DNA of 64,000 bases. Origin: Egibacteraceae bacterium. Its GTDB lineage: Bacteria > Actinomycetota > Nitriliruptoria > Euzebyales > Egibacteraceae. Shown here in pieces: positions 51,494 through 59,761 of the stretch. The stretch covers positions 62,001-126,000 of the forward strand of contig JAUJNX010000010.1 of assembly GCA_030447925.1 (NCBI GenBank), in the 5' to 3' direction. The position numbers and the translations under genes are program-made. A model generated the notes under the pieces. That model searched no databases, was not told the origin of the DNA, and saw nothing but the letters and a program-made list of their open reading frames with translations. Every line of letters starts with the position of its first letter. Position 1 is the stretch's first letter.

Positions 51494-53026
51494 TCAGGCC
51501 ATCCGCTCCGCGAGGTGGTCGCCGACGCGCAGCGCGTTGGCGATGATCGTGAGGGTCGGGTTCACCGCCGCGGACGACGGGAAGAAGCCGGCGTCGACCA
51601 CGTAGCAGTTGTCCAGCTCGTGCAGCTTGCAGTCCAGGTCGAGCACCGACGTGGCCGGGTCGGGCCCGAAGCGGGTGGTGCCGTTCTGGTGCGCGACCGC
51701 GGAGATCCCCAGGCGCCCGCCCAGGTAGTGGCGGTTCTCCCTGACCTCCTGCTCGCAGCGCAGGTCGTCGAGCAGGTCGCGGAACTTCCCGCCCAGCCGG
51801 GCGTGGGCCTCGAGGTTGGTCGGGGTGTAGCGCAGGGTGATCGCACCCCCGGGGCCGACCTCGACGCGGTTCTCCGGCCGCGGCAGGTCCTCGCTCTGCA
51901 GCCAGAAGTCCAGCGAGTGCGCCGCGGAGTGGGCGGGGTCGGGGTCCTCGGGGTCGTCCAGGGAGATCGTGAACGCGTCGCTGCGGCCCAGCATCTGCAG
52001 GTGGCCCATCGGGAACTCGTAGTCGTCTGACCCGAAGTAGAAGTCGTTGACCCCGAGGGTCTTCTGGAAGCGGGTCGGGTTGGGCGTCTTGGAGAACGCG
52101 ATCAGCGACGAGGTGTTGTGGAGCATGAGGTTGCGCCCCACCTGCCCCGACCCGTTGCCCAGCCCCTGGGGGTGGTGCTCGTCGGCGGAGGCCAGCAGCA
52201 GGGCCGCGGAGTTGATCGCCCCCGCCGCGACGACGACGATGTCGGCGCTGTGGTCCTCGACCTCGCCGTCGCGCTCCACCACGACGCGGTCGACCCGCCG
52301 CCCGCGGTCGCCGGTCAGCAGGCGGGTGACCCGGGCGCCGGTGATCAGGCTGACGTTGGGGTGGCGCAGCGCCGGCTCGACGCAGATCACCTGGGCGTCG
52401 GCCTTGGCGTCGACCAGGCAGGGGAAGCCGTCGCAGGTGTCGCAGCGGATGCAGCGGCTGGCGTGCGGCCGGGCCTCGTCGACCAGGATCCCGTTGGGCA
52501 GCGGGAACGGGTGCAGGCCCGCGGCGACCAGGTCGTCCGCCAGCTCGGCGATGCGCGGCTCGTGGGCCATGGCCGGCCACGGGTAGGGGGTGTCCGACGG
52601 GGGGTCCAGCGGGTCGATGCCGCGCTGGCCGTGCACCTGGTACAGCTGCTCGGCCTTGTCGTACCAGGGTCGCAGGTCTGCATAGGTCAGAGGCCAGGCG
52701 GGTGAGACGCCGTCGGCGTGGACGACGGGGCCGAAGTCGCGCTCCCGCAGGCGCATGAGCACCCCGCCGTACACCTTGGTGTTGCCGCCCACGTAGTAGT
52801 GCTGCTTGGGCAGGAAGCGCCTGCCGTCGGCGTCGGTCCACCGGCCGGAGTTGCGGTAGCGGACGTCGCCCCAGATCGCCCTGGAGTCCCAGTTGGCCTT
52901 CTCGCGGGGCAGCCAGCCGCCGCGCTCCAGCAGCAGGATGCGCTTGCCGGTGGGGGCGAGGGCGTGGGCGAGCGTGGCGCCCCCGGCCCCGGAGCCGATG
53001 ACGATGACGTCGTGGTGCTCGGTCAC
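51494..53026 (-). CDS. GMC-family FAD oxidoreductase with four-cysteine cluster
   Basis: 510 residues. FAD motif VIVIGSGAGGATLAHALAPT (6-25), HYYVGGNTKVYGGVLMRLRE, and the GMC C-terminus GISAVAHQNGTTRFGPDPAT, with AVNPTLTIIANALRVGDHLA. The segment CIRCDTCDGFPC at residues 192-203 has Cys192, 195, 198 and 203 (C-x2-C-x2-C-x4-C), a possible Fe-S site absent from textbook glucose oxidases. The enzyme likely oxidises a sugar or alcohol, giving electrons to a carrier rather than oxygen. AAGGAG lies six bases upstream of the GTG start. Confidence 0.9.
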   Translation of the reverse strand: MTEHHDVIVIGSGAGGATLAHALAPTGKRILLLERGGWLPREKANWDSRAIWGDVRYRNSGRWTDADGRRFLPKQHYYVGGNTKVYGGVLMRLRERDFGPVVHADGVSPAWPLTYADLRPWYDKAEQLYQVHGQRGIDPLDPPSDTPYPWPAMAHEPRIAELADDLVAAGLHPFPLPNGILVDEARPHASRCIRCDTCDGFPCLVDAKADAQVICVEPALRHPNVSLITGARVTRLLTGDRGRRVDRVVVERDGEVEDHSADIVVVAAGAINSAALLLASADEHHPQGLGNGSGQVGRNLMLHNTSSLIAFSKTPNPTRFQKTLGVNDFYFGSDDYEFPMGHLQMLGRSDAFTISLDDPEDPDPAHSAAHSLDFWLQSEDLPRPENRVEVGPGGAITLRYTPTNLEAHARLGGKFRDLLDDLRCEQEVRENRHYLGGRLGISAVAHQNGTTRFGPDPATSVLDLDCKLHELDNCYVVDAGFFPSSAAVNPTLTIIANALRVGDHLAERMA

Positions 53027-53037
53027 GGCGGGCTCCT

Positions 53038-53909
53038 TCAGACGATGGCCAGCGGCGCGACCCACGCGCCGGTGGCGCCGCGCAGCTTGGCGTGGGAGAC
53101 GACGAACAGGAACTCAGCGAGGCCGTCCGCGGCGAGCTGGGCCAGGCGCAGGTTCTCGGCGACGACCACCCCGTGGCGGACGTTGAGCGTCTGGGGGACC
53201 ACGAACGGCTCCGCGGGGTCCTCGGGCGGGACCGGGCCGTAGCTCCAGGTGTCGCAGCCCGTCAGCGCGACCCGCCGGTCCACCAGCCAGTCGGCCAGCG
53301 CCGTGCCGGGTCGGGGTCGTCGTCCCACAGCCGGCCCCAGCCGGTGTGGACCAGCACCGCGTCGCCCGGCTCGACCGCCAGACCCGCCGCCGCGAGCGCG
53401 GCCTCCGCGTCGTCGGGGGTCACCACGTCGCCGGGCTCCAGCCGGTCGACGCCGCGGATCCGGGCCGCGTCGACCAGCAGGCCCCGGGTGACCACCTGGG
53501 GCAGCGTCTCCATGCCCAGGCGGTTGGTGCCGTGCTCCTCGACGACGTCGTCGAGCCGGTGGCCGTTGTAGAGCTGGTCGCCGGCCTGCAGGTGGTTGAG
53601 GCCGTCGAGGTGGGTGCCCATCTGCGACGGGGCGCTGACGTGCTCCACGATCCAGTTCACCGCGTTGCGCCCCAGGCCGCGCGGGCCGCCGCCGGGCGCG
53701 CGGCGGTTGAGCTGGTGGGCGGTGGTGGACAGCACCTGGCGGAAGGTCCGCCCGGGGAACGCGGGAACGTCGGCGTGCAGCTCGTGGGCCAGGTCGTAGA
53801 CCCGGCCGCGGCGCACGAGACCGGCGGCGCGCACGACCGACGCGGCGGTGATCTCGTTGAGCGCGCCGGCCTGGTCGTCGGGGCCGTAGCGGCTCGTGCC
53901 GGCGCTCAC
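53038..53909 (-). CDS. Cyclase/kynurenine-formamidase family metal hydrolase (frame break near 53305)
   Basis: The first part holds the signature QMGTHLDGLNHLQAGDQLYN (HxGTHxDxxxH form) for Zn2+ binding, with RVYDLAHELHADVPAF before it and AVLVHTGWGRLWDDDP after. Near 53305 one base seems to be missing; the next frame continues LADWLVDRRVALTGCDTWSY and FLFVVSHAKLRGATGAW to a stop just before the GMC gene. Cyclase-family enzymes hydrolyse cyclic amides or esters. In this operon it may open a ring product of the dehydrogenases. Start overlaps the SDR stop by four bases. Confidence 0.82.
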
Positions 53910-54727
53910 TCGGACGACCAGGTGGTGCGGAAGTCCCCGAACAGCGTCAGCCCGCCGTCGACGAACAGGGTCTGGCCGGTGACGTAGGCGGCCTCCTCGG
54001 AGCACAGGAACACGGCGGCCGCGGCCATCTCCTCCGCGCCACCGGCTCGGCCCATGGGGATGTGGGCCTCGACCATCGCGCGCTTCTCCGGGTCGTCGAT
54101 CCACGACCGGTTGATCGGGGTGACGGTGGCGCCCGGTCCGATGCCGTTCACCCGGATGCCGTCGCCGGCGTACTCCAGCGCGAGCGTCCGGGTGAGGTTC
54201 TGCATGCCGCCCTTGCTCACCGAGTAGGCGAGGAAGCGCGGCTTGGGGATCAGCTGGTGGACGCTGGAGACGTTGACGATCGCGCCGCCGCCGCCGCGGG
54301 CGAGCCGCTCGGCGACGAAGCGCCGGGCGCACAGGAACGCGCCGCGCAGGTTGACGCCCAGGACGCGGTCGAACGCGGCGGGGTCCAGCTCGTGGGACGG
54401 CGCGGCGACCTGGATGCCCGCGTTGTTGACCAGCAGGTCGACCCCGCCGTACTCCCCTGCCACCTGGTCGAACATCGCGCCGACCTGGGCCTGGTCGGCG
54501 ACGTCCGCGCGCACCAGCAGCGGGCGCCGGCCGGCCGCGCGCATGCGCTCCATGCACGCGTCCAGGCCGGCCTCGATCTGGTCGCGCGTCGCCTGGGCGC
54601 CCTCGACCCTTCCGGCGTAGTTGATCGCGACGTCGACGCCCTCGATGCCCAGGCGGACGGCGATGGCCTGCCCGATCCCCGAGCTGCCGCCGGTGACGAC
54701 CGCGACCTTGCCCGCCAGTCCCTGCAT
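53906..54727 (-). CDS. SDR oxidoreductase, glucose 1-dehydrogenase-like
   Basis: 273 residues. Cofactor motif VAVVTGGSSGIGQAIAVRLG (8-27), VDLLVNNAGIQVAAPSH, IVNVSSVHQLIPKP, catalytic YSVSKGGMQNLTRTLALEYA (Tyr-x3-Lys) and VFLCSEEAAYVTGQTLFVDG. The pattern is that of classical SDRs annotated as glucose 1-dehydrogenases, which make glucono-lactone from glucose. It carries an insert near 50-70 (AGLDACMERMRAAGRRPL). First gene of the eight-gene unit. The 124-bp leader up to the LysR gene holds two inverted repeats. Confidence 0.92.
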   Translation of the reverse strand: MQGLAGKVAVVTGGSSGIGQAIAVRLGIEGVDVAINYAGRVEGAQATRDQIEAGLDACMERMRAAGRRPLLVRADVADQAQVGAMFDQVAGEYGGVDLLVNNAGIQVAAPSHELDPAAFDRVLGVNLRGAFLCARRFVAERLARGGGGAIVNVSSVHQLIPKPRFLAYSVSKGGMQNLTRTLALEYAGDGIRVNGIGPGATVTPINRSWIDDPEKRAMVEAHIPMGRAGGAEEMAAAAVFLCSEEAAYVTGQTLFVDGGLTLFGDFRTTWSSE

Positions 54728-54743
54728 GCGTCGGTCCCCGTCC

Positions 54744-54777
54744 CGTCGTCGCTGCGGACGCAGTGCAGCCGACGACG
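54744..54777. promoter_or_regulatory. Nested inverted repeats in the leader of the oxidation operon
   Basis: Outer arms CGTCGTCG (54744-54751) and CGACGACG (54770-54777) enclose CTGCG-GA-CGCAG (54752-54763). They lie 17 bp upstream of the SDR ATG, so they could be a LysR binding site or an mRNA hairpin. Confidence 0.5.
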
Positions 54778-54810
54778 CGGGCGGGCGGCAACACGGGCTG
54801 GAGATCGGCT

Positions 54811-54827
54811 GATCGCGGACCGCGATC
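54811..54827. promoter_or_regulatory. Inverted repeat GATCGCG-GAC-CGCGATC between lysR and the operon
   Basis: Perfect 7-bp arms around GAC at 54811-54827, in the same gap. A T-N11-A type LysR box is not evident, so this is only a candidate operator. Confidence 0.45.
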
Positions 54828-54851
54828 GCGCGCGCCCCGCTGGGCGCTCGG

Positions 54852-55751
54852 TCAGCGCTGCGCGGCGCCCTCCGCGTGGCGCGCGAGCAGGTCGACGAAC
54901 GGCGCCAGCAGCCGGGGCGGCGCCTCGCGGGACCACACGGCGGCGATGCGCGCGACCTCCACCGGCGGGGCGAGGGGCCGGCGCACCAGGCCGGGGAGGT
55001 GCAGCGCGAGGCCGTCGCCGGTCAGGGCCACCCCCGACCCGGTGGCGACGAGCAGGGCGAGGCCCTGCGCGTCGACGGCCTCGTGGTCGATCCGGGGGCT
55101 GAAGCCGGCGGCCAGGCACGCCTGGAGGTAGCGGTCGAAGACCACCGGATCGGTGCGGCGCGGAAACATCACGAACGGCTCGTCGGCCAGGTCCGCCAGC
55201 GCCACCTGCGGTGCGCCGGCCAGCGGGTGCGCCGCCGGCAGCACCGCCACGAGCCGCTCGGCGCGCAGGTCGCGGACCACGAGGCCCGCGTCGGCGACGG
55301 GGCGCGTGACCCGGCTCACGACCACGTCGACGGCGCCGCCCGCCAGGACGCGGTCCTGGTCGCCTGGCGGGACGGGCCGCAGCAGGAGGCCGGCCTCCGG
55401 GTGCGCCGCCCGGAACGCGCGCAGCGCGGGCAGCAGCAGGTCGTAGAGGCCGCCGGCGGGGTAGCCGACGCGGAGCTGGTCCAGCTCGCCGCGGCCGGCA
55501 CGGCCCACCGCCCGCGCGGTCTGGTCCAGCTGGGCGAGGACCGCGTGCGCGTCCTCCAGCAGCCGCCGGCCCGCGCGGGTCAGCTGGACAGGGCGCGCGG
55601 AGCGGTCGACGAGCACGGCGCCCAGCTCGCGCTCCAGCTGGCGGATCTGCTGGCTGAGCGAGGGCTGGGCGAGGTGCAGCCGCTCGGCCGCGCGACTGAA
55701 GCTCGCCTCCTCCGCGAGGGCGACGAAGTAGTGCAGGTGCCGCAGCTCCAC
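54852..55751 (-). CDS. LysR-family transcriptional regulator
   Basis: 299 residues. Winged HTH MELRHLHYF-like start (VELRHLHYFVALAEEASFSR), then AAERLHLAQPSLSQQIRQLE. The effector domain (LDQLRVGYPAGGLYDLLLPA, DVVVSRVTRPVADAGLV, FVMFPRRTDPVVFDRYL) is that of the CatR/CbbR-type LysR proteins that bind aromatic or acid ligands. It lies upstream on the same strand as the eight-gene operon and probably activates it. The GTG is eight bases after a consensus TATACT. Confidence 0.93.
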   Translation of the reverse strand: MELRHLHYFVALAEEASFSRAAERLHLAQPSLSQQIRQLERELGAVLVDRSARPVQLTRAGRRLLEDAHAVLAQLDQTARAVGRAGRGELDQLRVGYPAGGLYDLLLPALRAFRAAHPEAGLLLRPVPPGDQDRVLAGGAVDVVVSRVTRPVADAGLVVRDLRAERLVAVLPAAHPLAGAPQVALADLADEPFVMFPRRTDPVVFDRYLQACLAAGFSPRIDHEAVDAQGLALLVATGSGVALTGDGLALHLPGLVRRPLAPPVEVARIAAVWSREAPPRLLAPFVDLLARHAEGAAQR

Positions 55752-55759
55752 GACGCCGG

Positions 55760-55765
55760 AGTATA
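55760..55765 (-). promoter_or_regulatory. -10 box TATACT of the LysR gene
   Basis: TATACT on the minus strand ends eight bases before the GTG, so the RNA would start at or next to the start codon. A weak TTGCAA lies upstream but only 14 bases away. Confidence 0.6.
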
Positions 55766-55830
55766 GGCCCGACCACTACTTGCAACGCGGTCAGTGGCGG
55801 TGACGGCGTGAGGGGCCGCGCGGCCCGCGG

Positions 55831-57708
55831 CTAGAGGGGGACCTGGGACAGGAAGCGGGCCGCGAGGGGGGCGGCGACGGCGCTGCCGCCGCCGCCGTCC
55901 TCGACCAGGACCGCGATCGCGAGGTCGCCGCGCGCCGCCACGAACCAGGCGTGGGTGCGCGGGGGGACCTCCGTCCCGAACTCGGCGGTGCCGGACTTGC
56001 CGATCGCCTCGCCGGGCACCTCCTGCAGCGCCGTGCCCGTGCCCGAGGTGACCACCGCGCGCGTGAGGTCGCGCAGCGACGCGGCCACCGCCGGGTCCAG
56101 GGGCTGGGGGCCCGTCCCCGGCTCGGCGTGGTCGGGCAGCAGCACCGGCGGGCGCCAGGTGCCGTCGGCGACCGCGGCCATGACCGCGGCCATGACCAGC
56201 GGGCTGGCCAGGACGCGGCCCTGCCCGATCGCCTCGGCGGCGCGCTCGACGTCGTCGGCGGGCTCGGGCACCTGGCCGGTGTAGGCGTCCACGCCGGGGG
56301 TCCACGCGCCGCCGACGCCCATGCCCTCGGCCGCGGCGGCGACCGCGCCGGGCGGCAACGACGCGGCCAGGGGCGCGAAGGTGGTGTTGCACGACTCGGC
56401 GAAGGCCTCGCGGAACGGGACGCGGCCCGCCGCGTCGCCCTCGGCGTTGCGGAAGCTGCGCCCCCCGACGGTGGCGGTCGGCGGGCAGTCCACGACCGCG
56501 TCCGGGGACGCGGTACCGGCGGTCAGGAACGCCGCCGCCGACACGATCTTGAACGTCGACCCGGGCGGGTACTGGCCGGTGAACGCCAGGTTGGTCGCGC
56601 CGCCGTCGGGCCCGTTGGCGACGGCGAGCACCTCGCCGGTCGACGGGCGCAGGGCCACCAGGGCCGAGGGGTTGGGGACCTCGAACAGGGTGGCCTCGGC
56701 GGCCACCTGGAGCACGGGGTCGATGGTCGTGCGCAGCGGCTGCCCGGCGACCGCCGGCACGTCGTGGAGGATCTGGACCGGCGCGCCCGCCGCGTCGACC
56801 GCCGCGACCTGGGTGCCCGGGGTCCCGGCGAGCTGGCGCTGGAAGCGCCGCTGCAGGCCGGACAGGCCCAGCTCGTCGCCGGGGCCGAAGCCCGGCCCCG
56901 CCTCGGCGAGCACCTCGGCAGTCGGCGGGCCCACCCGGCCGAGCACCGGTCGCGCGAAGGTCCGGGTGGGGCTGAGCAGGCGGGTGCCCTCGGTGAACAC
57001 CACGCCGGGGATCGGCTGGAGGCCGGCGCGCAGCGGCTCGTAGTCCGCGCGGCGCAGGGTGATCACCTCGACGACCGCGGCGGGGTCGGCGCCCTGGACG
57101 CGGGTGCGCAGGTCGTCGACGTCGACGTCGAGGAGCGCGTCGACCGCGGCGAGGGTCTGCTCCAGGTCGGTGACGCGCTGCGGCTGGATGCCCACGGTGA
57201 CGACCGGCCGCGGCTCGAACAGCGGGGTGCCGTCGGCGGCCAGGATCGAGGCGCGCAGGGGCACGACCGACCGGACGTCCAGGGACTGGCCGGGCCGCAG
57301 CTGGGGGTGCAGGGCCGTGGGGCTCCACGCGACCCGCCAGGCGTCGGCGTCCTCGGGCAGCTGGAGGTCCAGCACGGTCTCGTAGCTCCACGGCCCCGAC
57401 GGCAGGTCCCAGGTGACCCCGACCTGCGCGGAGCCCCGCGCCGGGTCCTCCTCCGAGGCCGCGGCGGCGCGCAGGACCAGGTCGGGCGCGACGCCCAGCT
57501 CGGCGGTGACGCCCGCCAGCAGGTCGGCGGCGGGCTGGGCCGCCGCCGGGTCGGCCAGCTGCTCGGGCGCGATCGCGCCGTCGCGCCAGGCGGTGAGGAA
57601 CGCCTCGACCGCCGGGGCCGGGTCCGGCGCCCGGTCGAACAGCCCGCACCCCGCCGCGCCCAGCGCCAGTACGAGCGCCAGCGCTCCGGTCCGCCCACCG
57701 CCCCGCAT
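55831..57708 (-). CDS. Penicillin-binding lipoprotein (class B PBP with MecA-N-like domain)
   Basis: 625 residues. Lipoprotein signal GALALVLALGAAGCGLFDRA with lipobox Cys. An NTF2-like MecA_N domain (about 25-145) and PBP-dimer domain precede the transpeptidase, whose motifs are complete: Ser384-Thr-Phe-Lys387 in YPPGSTFKIVSAA, Ser439-Cys-Asn441 in AESCNTTF, and Lys571-Ser-Gly573 in IGKSGTAEFG. It corresponds to the actinobacterial penicillin-binding lipoprotein group and crosslinks peptidoglycan outside the membrane. It is divergent from a peroxiredoxin gene. Confidence 0.94.
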   Translation of the reverse strand: MRGGGRTGALALVLALGAAGCGLFDRAPDPAPAVEAFLTAWRDGAIAPEQLADPAAAQPAADLLAGVTAELGVAPDLVLRAAAASEEDPARGSAQVGVTWDLPSGPWSYETVLDLQLPEDADAWRVAWSPTALHPQLRPGQSLDVRSVVPLRASILAADGTPLFEPRPVVTVGIQPQRVTDLEQTLAAVDALLDVDVDDLRTRVQGADPAAVVEVITLRRADYEPLRAGLQPIPGVVFTEGTRLLSPTRTFARPVLGRVGPPTAEVLAEAGPGFGPGDELGLSGLQRRFQRQLAGTPGTQVAAVDAAGAPVQILHDVPAVAGQPLRTTIDPVLQVAAEATLFEVPNPSALVALRPSTGEVLAVANGPDGGATNLAFTGQYPPGSTFKIVSAAAFLTAGTASPDAVVDCPPTATVGGRSFRNAEGDAAGRVPFREAFAESCNTTFAPLAASLPPGAVAAAAEGMGVGGAWTPGVDAYTGQVPEPADDVERAAEAIGQGRVLASPLVMAAVMAAVADGTWRPPVLLPDHAEPGTGPQPLDPAVAASLRDLTRAVVTSGTGTALQEVPGEAIGKSGTAEFGTEVPPRTHAWFVAARGDLAIAVLVEDGGGGSAVAAPLAARFLSQVPL

Positions 57709-57818
57709 TCGTTCCCCCTGTGCTGACGAACTGCTGACGATCAGGTGATCGCCGATCGGTCTTGGACACCCGCGGGGCAGCCTTGGTCGACTGGCCCCGA
57801 CGAGGAGGATCATCGAGC

Positions 57819-58328
57819 ATGCGCGACGACCTGCGCGAGGGCGCCACGTTCCCGGACCTGGCGCTGCCCGACCAGGACGGCAACCGGCGCACCCTGGGCG
57901 CGCTCGCCGAGGGCGACCCCGTGGTGCTGCACTTCTACCGCGGCTGGTTCTGCCCCAAGGACCGCGCCTACTTCCAGCAGGTCCTGCTGCCCCTGCAGGC
58001 CGAGGCCGAGGTCGCCTACGCCCGGCTGGTGTCGGTCAGCGTCGAGCCGCCGGAGGTCACGGCGGCCTTCCGCGCCGGGCTCGACGCGCGCTGGACCTTC
58101 CTGTGCGATCCCGAGCGCCGGTACCTGGACGACCTGGGGCTGCGCGAGACGACCGACACGCTCCACGACCCCTACGTGCCGACGATGGTCACGCTGTTCC
58201 CCGACCTGCGGGTGCACCGGACCTACAACGGCTACTGGTTCTGGGGGCGCGCGACCGCCGAGGACCTGCGCCAGGACCTGCGCGCGATCACCCGTGAGCT
58301 GCGCCCCGACTGGGAGGTCCCGGCGTGA
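57819..58328 (+). CDS. Redoxin / AhpC-TSA family peroxiredoxin-like protein
   Basis: 169 residues of the thioredoxin fold. The peroxidatic cysteine is Cys45 in HFYRGWFCPKDRAYFQ; strands FPDLALPDQDGNRRTLGALA and LVSVSVEPPEVTAAF are typical. There is no second cysteine, so it is a 1-Cys or atypical form. It may reduce peroxides or act as a reductase. GAGGAGGA sits ten bases upstream of the ATG. Its stop overlaps the next gene (GTGA). Confidence 0.88.
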   Translation: MRDDLREGATFPDLALPDQDGNRRTLGALAEGDPVVLHFYRGWFCPKDRAYFQQVLLPLQAEAEVAYARLVSVSVEPPEVTAAFRAGLDARWTFLCDPERRYLDDLGLRETTDTLHDPYVPTMVTLFPDLRVHRTYNGYWFWGRATAEDLRQDLRAITRELRPDWEVPA

Positions 58329-59112
58329 GGGCCCGCCTGCACCCCTGGGACCTCGCGCCGCTGGCGCTGCTGGCCGCCGGCGGGGTCACCCTGCTGATCG
58401 TCACCCGCGGGGCCATCGTCGCGAACACCCTGAGCAGCTCGCGGGCGCTGCTGCTCCTGGCCGGGATCGGCCTCGCCTGGGCCGTGCTGGCCTGGCTGGT
58501 GCTGCCCCGCGCGGTCCGCTCCCCCGCCGCCCGGGCGGCCCTTATGACCCTGCCGGCGCTCGCGCTGCTGTGGTTCCTGGTCGTGCCGTACTTCCGCCCC
58601 ACCGAGGTCGTGGAGACCCTGCCCGCCGCCGCCGAGCCCGCCGCCCCCGCCGGCGAGCCCGCGCCGACCGCGGCGCCGGCCGACGCGGCGCCGCCGACCG
58701 GGGAACCCGGGGCGCCCGCCGGCGCGGCGCCCGCCGGCGCGGCCCCCGCCGGTGAGGCGCCCGCGCCCCCGGCGCCCGCGGGTCCGGTGCAGGTCAGTGC
58801 GGGCGAGCTGACCGGGATCGGGCACCGGGCGACGGGCGCGGCCGCGATCCTGCGCCAGCCGGACGGGTCGCTGGTCGTCGAGCTGCGCGAGATCGACGTC
58901 GAGTCCGGCCCCGACTACCAGGTCCACCTGGTCCCCGGCGCGGGCCGCGAGGACCCGGGGGCGGGATCCACCTCGACGCCCTCCGGGGCACGCGGGGCAC
59001 GCAGTACTACCCCGTCCCGCCGGGCACCGACCCGGCCGGGGAGTGGACGGTGCTGATCTGGTGCCGCGCCTTCGGGGTCCCGATCGCCGGGTCCACCCAG
59101 GTGCAGGCATGA
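58325..59112 (+). CDS. Membrane protein with C-terminal DM13 domain (frame break near 58957)
   Basis: Three N-terminal helices (LAPLALLAAGGVTLLIV, ALLLLAGIGLAWAVLAWLVL, LMTLPALALLWFLVVPY) are followed by a Pro/Ala/Gly-rich linker and an external DM13 domain: GELTGIGHRATGAAAILRQP, DGSLVVELREIDVESGPDYQ. Near 58957 the frame must shift by one missing base. It then continues IHLDALRGTRGTQYYPVPPG and EWTVLIWCRAFGVPIAGSTQ with the DM13 cysteine, ending VQA. DM13 domains are thought to work in redox reactions. Overlaps the peroxiredoxin gene by four bases; the final codons lie in the 65-bp repeat. Confidence 0.82.
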
Positions 59113-59245
59113 GCGTCGCAGGGCGAAGCCCGGAGTCGTCGCACGGAAGCCGCCCGGCGTCTGAGGTGCAGGCATGAGCGTCGCAGGGCGAAGCCCGGAG
59201 TCGTTGCACGGAAGCCGCCCGGCGTCTGAGGTGCAGGCATGAGCG
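59101..59245 (+). repeat. 65-bp direct tandem repeat, two full units plus 15 bp
   Basis: Units at 59101-59165 and 59166-59230 differ at one base (CGTCGC versus CGTTGC), followed by the first 15 bases again (GTGCAGGCATGAGCG). Each unit holds the DM13 stop/next-gene start junction GCATGAGC and a small hairpin GGGC-GAA-GCCC. Without the two units the genes would overlap by ATGA. Confidence 0.93.
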
Positions 59246-59739
59246 AGCGCTGGTGCTGGCTGGGGTTCGTCGACGTGCCGCCGGAGGGCGCGCTGGCGGC
59301 CGCCGACACCGACGAGGGCACGCTGGCCGCCTGGCCCGCGGAGGGCCGGCGCCAGTCCGGCGCGGTGCGCGTCGCCGCGCACGTCGTGGACCCCGCCGGG
59401 CCCGCCATGGCGGTGTCGTGGGCCCAGGCGCCCCGCGGCGTGCGGGTCCTGTTCGACGACCCCGCCGTGGTCGCGGCCACGCGCGCGGCGCTGGGGCGCC
59501 GCGCCGCCTTCGTGTCGACCATGGTGCGCGACGCCTCCGCCATCGCCGGGGCGGTCACGGGCATCGAGGCCGACGTCGCGGACCGCTGGCCGGGCTGGTT
59601 CTCCGACGACCCGTTCGCCCGCGTGTTCCCCGCCCGGCGCCTGCGCGTCGGCCCCGGCCTGTTCGGCCGCGTGCCCCCGCCCGCGGGCCCGGTCCACCAG
59701 CGCTACGGCGGCCTGCCCTGGCCGGTCGCCGGCTTCTGA
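59239..59739 (+). CDS. Hypothetical protein, 166 aa
   Basis: Soluble protein starting MSERWCWLGFVDVPPEGALA. Conserved-looking parts include HVVDPAGPAMAVSWAQAPRG, VLFDDPAVVAATRAALGRRA and WPGWFSDDPFARVFPARRLR. No known family is recognised. The ATG comes directly from the last partial copy of the 65-bp repeat; GAGGTG upstream is a weak ribosome-binding site. It is convergent to the EgtA-like gene. Confidence 0.65.
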   Translation: MSERWCWLGFVDVPPEGALAAADTDEGTLAAWPAEGRRQSGAVRVAAHVVDPAGPAMAVSWAQAPRGVRVLFDDPAVVAATRAALGRRAAFVSTMVRDASAIAGAVTGIEADVADRWPGWFSDDPFARVFPARRLRVGPGLFGRVPPPAGPVHQRYGGLPWPVAGF

Positions 59740-59761
59740 CCGGCGGCGGGCGGCCAGCGGG

